Shown in pieces: positions 59,507-64,000 of a stretch of DNA of 64,000 bases. The notes beneath the pieces are model-generated. The model was not told the origin of the DNA, did no database searches, and worked only from the letters and a program-made list of their open reading frames with translations. A program made the translations under genes and the position numbers. Source of the DNA: Antedon mediterranea (taxonomy: Eukaryota; Echinodermata; Crinoidea; Comatulida; Antedonidae); NCBI RefSeq assembly GCF_964355755.1, contig NC_092670.1:17359201-17423200 (forward strand). The letters are read 5' to 3'. Positions within the stretch are counted from its first letter, which is position 1; every line of letters begins with the position of its first letter.

Positions 59507-61824
59507 CTAGAAAATATAAATAAATAACAATTATTATTAATAAATATCGAGTTGAGGGGCAAACTACAGCCATAACATCGGCTGTCCCAGGACTCTCTTT
59601 TTGTTGTAGAACAAGTCTTCTTGATAAAGATGTTCAACATATCTGGCTTGTGTGCTTAAAAGAACCCAGTTCATCTTTTAGAAGCGTTACCCTGGTGTTT
59701 TGGTCACTTTTAGCCTCTATTACAACAACCATCCTACCAGTTGAATATCTTTATTACACTAGAGTGGCCATGTCTTAAAAATGAAAATGAACCTTTCTAC
59801 TACATATTGTATTCTCTACCTTTGATCTAATATTTTTTTAATTTAATTAGTTAACATAAATAAATTATATAATTCAGCTTTTTTCTTTTGAAGTGCATGA
59901 AGAAAGAATCTTACTGTATTTTATGATGTGGATTCTCATTCAAGATTTAATAAATGTTGAATGTAAGTCTTTTGTTAAAATAAATAGATAATGTACAGAT
60001 TTTATTTTCTACTATAAAGCAAATGATTCAATAACTAAAGCGCCTAAATTAGGCACCAAGTGAAGCATACGCTCTACCAATACACCTTTTATTATCCGCG
60101 AAGAAACAGCAATCAAATATTACTCCTGAGCCAGCGACATTCTACCGACGAAATCAATAAGCCATTGATTTTTACGAGTCACTCACCCGTGGGTTAAGAT
60201 AATACAAGCCAAGTTATGTTGGTTGAATTGAACGTGATTCCCTTAGGGGTACACGACTTGTTTAATTGCTTCATTTAGAAGTCAAGGAGTGAATAAGGAC
60301 GAGGTAATTGTTCTCTTCGTTGTGGTTGCCAGTAACAAGTATTGATTTCTACGCCTTTTGCCTAGGAAACGTATTTGCGTAATTTTAAATCACATAAGTA
60401 GCTGTAAATGGCCAATGAAGACCACTCTATATGCCTAACTAGGTTATGTAAATTTCTTATTGGTTTTAATAGATTCCTTCTATTCCTAAAACTCTGATTA
60501 AAAACACATATAGTATTTCCTATACTTCTGATTCTGTGACCTGTAATTAAATTTAAAAAAAACTGTAGTGTACAGTAGTATTAATTAATCTTTAATTACT
60601 TTGTTGGGATAATTTCGTTTAATTAGCTGTTTGTTTTTTTTTCAAGGCTTTTGCATGGTCACAATCAATGAAAGGAAATATTGAAACTATGATTCTTTTA
60701 ATACTAGAAAATGACCAACCATACAGATACAGATACAGATCTTTTATTTTCATACAAACAAAAATAGTACAGTATGAAATTTGTCTTCTTGTTGCGAAAA
60801 AGAATACACTCAATTAGTAGAAAAGAATTTACAACACTTGCAAAATTCCAACAATTTTTCAAACAATGAATGAAGTTTGTTTTTATTAAATACACTGACT
60901 GAACTACCAGTAAATAAATTAATTTACTGTATCTCTGTGGTACTTCATTGCACTTAATCAAGTCTGAGTATAATTTATTTAAAGTAAATCAAACTTCCAA
61001 TGGTACTTATACTAGCCTACATAATTTTATACCTCCATGATAATTGTATGCTTTCTTTTATACACCATTGACTGGTCTCGGGAACCAGGAATCTGTCCCT
61101 TGGGGAACTTTTGATTAGCATAGACCTATATTGTGTTGTTGGTCATCGTTTGGCCCTTAAATCCGTCAACACTTTTTAAAGGAATTGGTGAGAAAGCTTG
61201 TAGTTCCAATGTCCTTGTATATGCACAATGAATTAACATGATGCTGGTGAAAATGCTTGTGAGTTGGCTAAAGTGTTGTTAGCTCAGGTGTAAAATCTAT
61301 TATAAGTTTGAGAAAGTGCTTGTAAGTTAGGTAAATTATTGTGAGCTTGGGAAATTATTGTGAGCTGGTGAATGTGCTTGTTTTCTAGAGAAAGTATTTG
61401 TGAGCTGAGAAAATACTGTACTCTACCTGTGAACATAGTAAGTGTGGGCAAATAATGTACTTGTATGTTTCGGACTTGAACAAAGTACAATTTTACCTTT
61501 CTGTACAAATATTTACTCCAATTTCTAGAGAATGATTGCATAGGTTTAGATGTGTAATGATCCTTGATAATGTACATTAAATTGATCAATTTCCCCGGTG
61601 TACTGCTACCCACCTGCCGCTAAACTCATTTAATAACCAAATGTAATTGAGAACTGAAAGTGCATAAAGATAGCAGAGGTGTATTTAAGAGATAGGGGCA
61701 CTATCCTTTACCAACGCATTGATGAGTAATAACAAAAATAATTTTCTACACTGCAAACCATTGATTTGGTATTGGTTAGTTGACATGATGTTTTATGCAA
61801 TAAGGGTTAAATCTTCATTTCCAC

Positions 61825-62054
61825 CAAGGCAATCTAACAACAGGATACTGAGCTCCTGAGATCAAAGGGTTTATCTGTGGCTGCGTCACGATCAGTTCCA
61901 CGCCCTTTAACAGACACCGTACACCATGAAGAATAGTACATAGTACAGTACTACTGTACTACTACTACTGTAGTTGGTATTTGTAGCAGCCTGCCATAAG
62001 ATCAAAGGACTGTTACGAGTTCCTAGCTCAGTGCCCTGTTGTTAGATTACCTTG
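61825..62054. mobile_element. MITE family B, copy 2 (230 bp)
   Basis: Left end 'caaggcaatctaacaacagg', right end 'cctgttgttagattaccttg'. The inner segment 'gagatcaaagggtttatctg' and 'ggctgcgtcacgatcagttc' is almost identical to copy 1, while the middle (a 'gtactactactact' run) differs. Confidence 0.8.
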
Positions 62055-63011
62055 TTCCCACTAGCAGACGTGTTACAGCTCTTGAGCTCATTTAGTTTCT
62101 CCAGACACAACGCCTAAACTGATAACTATATTTTATATTTATCATACTTTCGAATTCTGTTTTTCGTGAATAAAATGAACTTGAACTTGAACAATTCAGT
62201 ATAAAATAACATTTATCTCTTTTTCAAAGTAACAAAATGAAGATGGTATTAGTATAAATAATAATGAGGTTAATTCCCTGAAAGTAATAAATTTGAAGTT
62301 CACCAATTAAACTTGTGCTGGTCAAACCAGTTAAGAACAAATTATTGTAATCAAATTGATTAATTTAACATGCAACAAATTAATGTACTTGTACATTTAA
62401 TTAACACATGTTACTGTAGACTTGCCCCAAGTCTGTATTATCTTTTTTTAAAATTTATTTGTTTTTATTTCGACCGCGATTTTTGTCTGATCCAAAATCA
62501 AGTAGTATACGTATGAAACGCCATATGTGCCAAAATATTTATCTTTTTACTAATATTAAGACAAAACTCCGTCTGGAACCCAGACTAATGTTACTGGACA
62601 ATCAATAGTAATTAATCATACTATGACAATGGAGTCATGTAACAACAACAACTAAGAGAGCATGTCAAAATTATGTTTACTGCAGTAACATACTTTTCTA
62701 CTGCATGTATGATTCTAGATTGCAGGTATATCTCAATGGTCTGTATCAATGTAAAAGTTTATGAGTCAGTTAAACTGTAATCAAGAAAGGTTGCTAAATA
62801 ATTGCACAAGAACAGGGAGTAAACAAAATGTAGTAGATATTGCAGTAACTGCAGTAGAATAATTTTGGCATGGTCTCTAACTTTTGCTTTCTAAATTCCA
62901 GGCATGTCAATTTAGTCAAAACATTTATTTAATTATTTTTAACAGTTATATTAATAAAACCTGATTCAGAAAAATGTTGAATATTTGAATCGGGTCAAAT
63001 TCAACATTTTA

Positions 63012-63908
63012 TTGTAATATAACGATATACTTTTATATTTAAGAAATTGACCTTTGTATCAGATAATCCTTTACCAAAGCGAACAAAACGTAATTCTCCA
63101 TATTACCAAAACGATGCCATTTACTTTAGATTCCTTGAAAAGAGTTTTATTATTCCTTTGCGACATCCGTCCAGCAGACCAACTGACAAACCTCAAATTA
63201 AATACCCTTTTACACATTGGCAGTTATTTATGTTGTTTCGACAAAATGTCCTCCCCCATTATAGACTACATTTGGAAGCATAAGAGTGAACCAGCCCTAC
63301 TTGACTTTTCCACAATCGACCTTTCCATTAATCTAGACGGCATCGCCACTTGTATACCAAACACACATGAATTTCACAGACAACATATTTATTCTATGAC
63401 CCTCCTGCTCTTAGCAACATTTTTTTCAATTTTTTTTCTATTTCAAATAATTAACGAGAGTCGACTTCTTGACCGATGTTTTTTTAGGGAAACCCAACCG
63501 TTGTGATGTTTATATTTCGGTAATCCGAGTGTAGCATGCCTCCAAAGCAACGGACCCACAATTAAGTCGATCTTGAAGAACACTTTTGTTTTTTTATACA
63601 TTTTTTTATTTCAAATTTTATATAAATTCCGGAATTTTTATACCAAATTCATTTTTAATTTCATTTTTTTAAAGAGAGAGAAGAGAGAGAGTGAAAGTGA
63701 TAAGGTTACACGTCAGAGTCAATGGTTTTGGCTAACTCAATTTTTGCTTATATGTATAATAATGTTTTTTTCTTTTATATAACTTTAATTTTGCATGCCA
63801 CTATTATAACCATTTTATATGTTAAATAGATTAGAAAAAAAAAAGGGAAACAGAGGGATGTAATATAACGATATACTTTTATATTTAAGAAATTGACCTT
63901 TGTATCAG
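63012..63908. repeat. 51-bp direct repeats flanking an 0.8-kb segment
   Basis: The 51-bp sequence beginning 'tgtaatataacgatatactt' and ending 'gacctttgtatcaga' occurs identically at 63012-63062 and 63858-63908. The segment between contains the open frame below. This could be the trace of an insertion, a small element with terminal direct repeats, or a duplication followed by loss. Confidence 0.8.
63112..63506 (+). CDS. unrecognised open frame with one membrane segment
   Basis: From the first ATG the frame has 131 codons (the open frame extends upstream to about 63054 without ATG). It starts MPFTLDSLKRVLLFLCDIRP, has charged and mixed composition in the middle with several cysteines, and a hydrophobic run LLLLATFFSIFFLFQII near the C-terminus. 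I do not recognise the family. It lies between identical 51-bp repeats, which favours a mobile or recently inserted segment. It may also be chance in AT-rich DNA. Expression is unknown. Confidence 0.3.
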
Positions 63909-64000
63909 AATTTAAATAGGTTCCCAACTTGACCCAGAAAGTCCAGAGGAGAGTTTGTCCAGATGTTTTAATGACCATTTAGTTTATAATAGAATCCCTA

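Larger units (their letters stand above)
59507..64000. other. SLC38A11 upstream region, no recognised gene
   Basis: The missing start exon of the transporter may lie here or beyond the window; no minus-strand ATG exon with a phase-0 donor could be supported. The region has a degenerate 'gtgagctggtgaa' repeat at about 61240-61410, MITE B copy 2, and an unrecognised frame at 63112-63506 between 51-bp direct repeats. A minus-strand tRNA-like word near 60050-60095 ('ttggtagagcgtatgcttc') lacks a B box. Confidence 0.5.

Noticed and set aside
60045-60095. tRNA-like word on the minus strand
   Set aside because: An A-box-like sequence is present, but there is no B box or cloverleaf; not called as a tRNA.

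Overview
This is a window of animal nuclear DNA. It is AT-rich, its genes are split by many GT-AG introns, and its intergenic and intron sequence is full of short inverted-repeat transposons, minisatellites and tRNA-like SINE pieces. The deuterostome-type gene set, the recurrent 'ctaggcctag' words and the MITE-rich background suggest a marine invertebrate deuterostome, most likely an echinoderm. That is an inference; species cannot be read from the window.

Four conserved protein genes can be assembled exon by exon with consistent splice phases. (1) 6912-12398, minus: SNRNP48 (U11-48K), a minor-spliceosome protein; 8 coding exons, 322 aa, complete. (2) 13362-16159, minus: a pyrroline-5-carboxylate reductase closest to PYCR3; 6 exons, 272 aa, complete, with an unusual substrate-loop sequence. 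(3) 20630-37793, plus: RIF1, the replication-timing and DNA-repair factor; 29 coding exons, 2476 aa, complete, with one 2.9-kb exon for the disordered middle. (4) 40999-59506, minus: a sodium-coupled neutral amino acid transporter closest to SLC38A11; 11 exons, 455 aa plus a missing first coding exon. RIF1 and the transporter converge tail to tail; PYCR and RIF1 are head to head across about 4.5 kb.

Layout: 1-6840 is non-coding with tandem repeats and three MITE types. 12.4-13.3 kb is the SNRNP48 5' region. 16.2-20.6 kb is the PYCR/RIF1 intergenic region, holding a 736-bp foldback element with an 8-bp target duplication, a CRE-like palindrome and an E2F-type site. RIF1 intron 2 holds two nested DNA elements (2.07 kb containing 1.23 kb). 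37.8-41.0 kb is the RIF1 3' UTR and spacer. The long first introns of the transporter hold a 5'-truncated Penelope-like retroelement with a GIY-YIG endonuclease, itself split by an 872-bp inverted-repeat element. 59.5-64.0 kb has no recognised gene.

The most informative signal is in SNRNP48 intron 4: two tandem U12-type 5' splice-site motifs in sense orientation, 53 nt downstream of a strong unused 3' splice site that would open a stop-containing exon. This is the arrangement of the USSE, the element by which U11-48K is known to limit its own mRNA, so the minor spliceosome feedback loop appears to be conserved here. Other notable points are a RIF1 exon-1 donor repeated four times in a 25-bp array, minisatellites filling introns of RIF1 and PYCR, and a family of at least eight related MITEs across the window.
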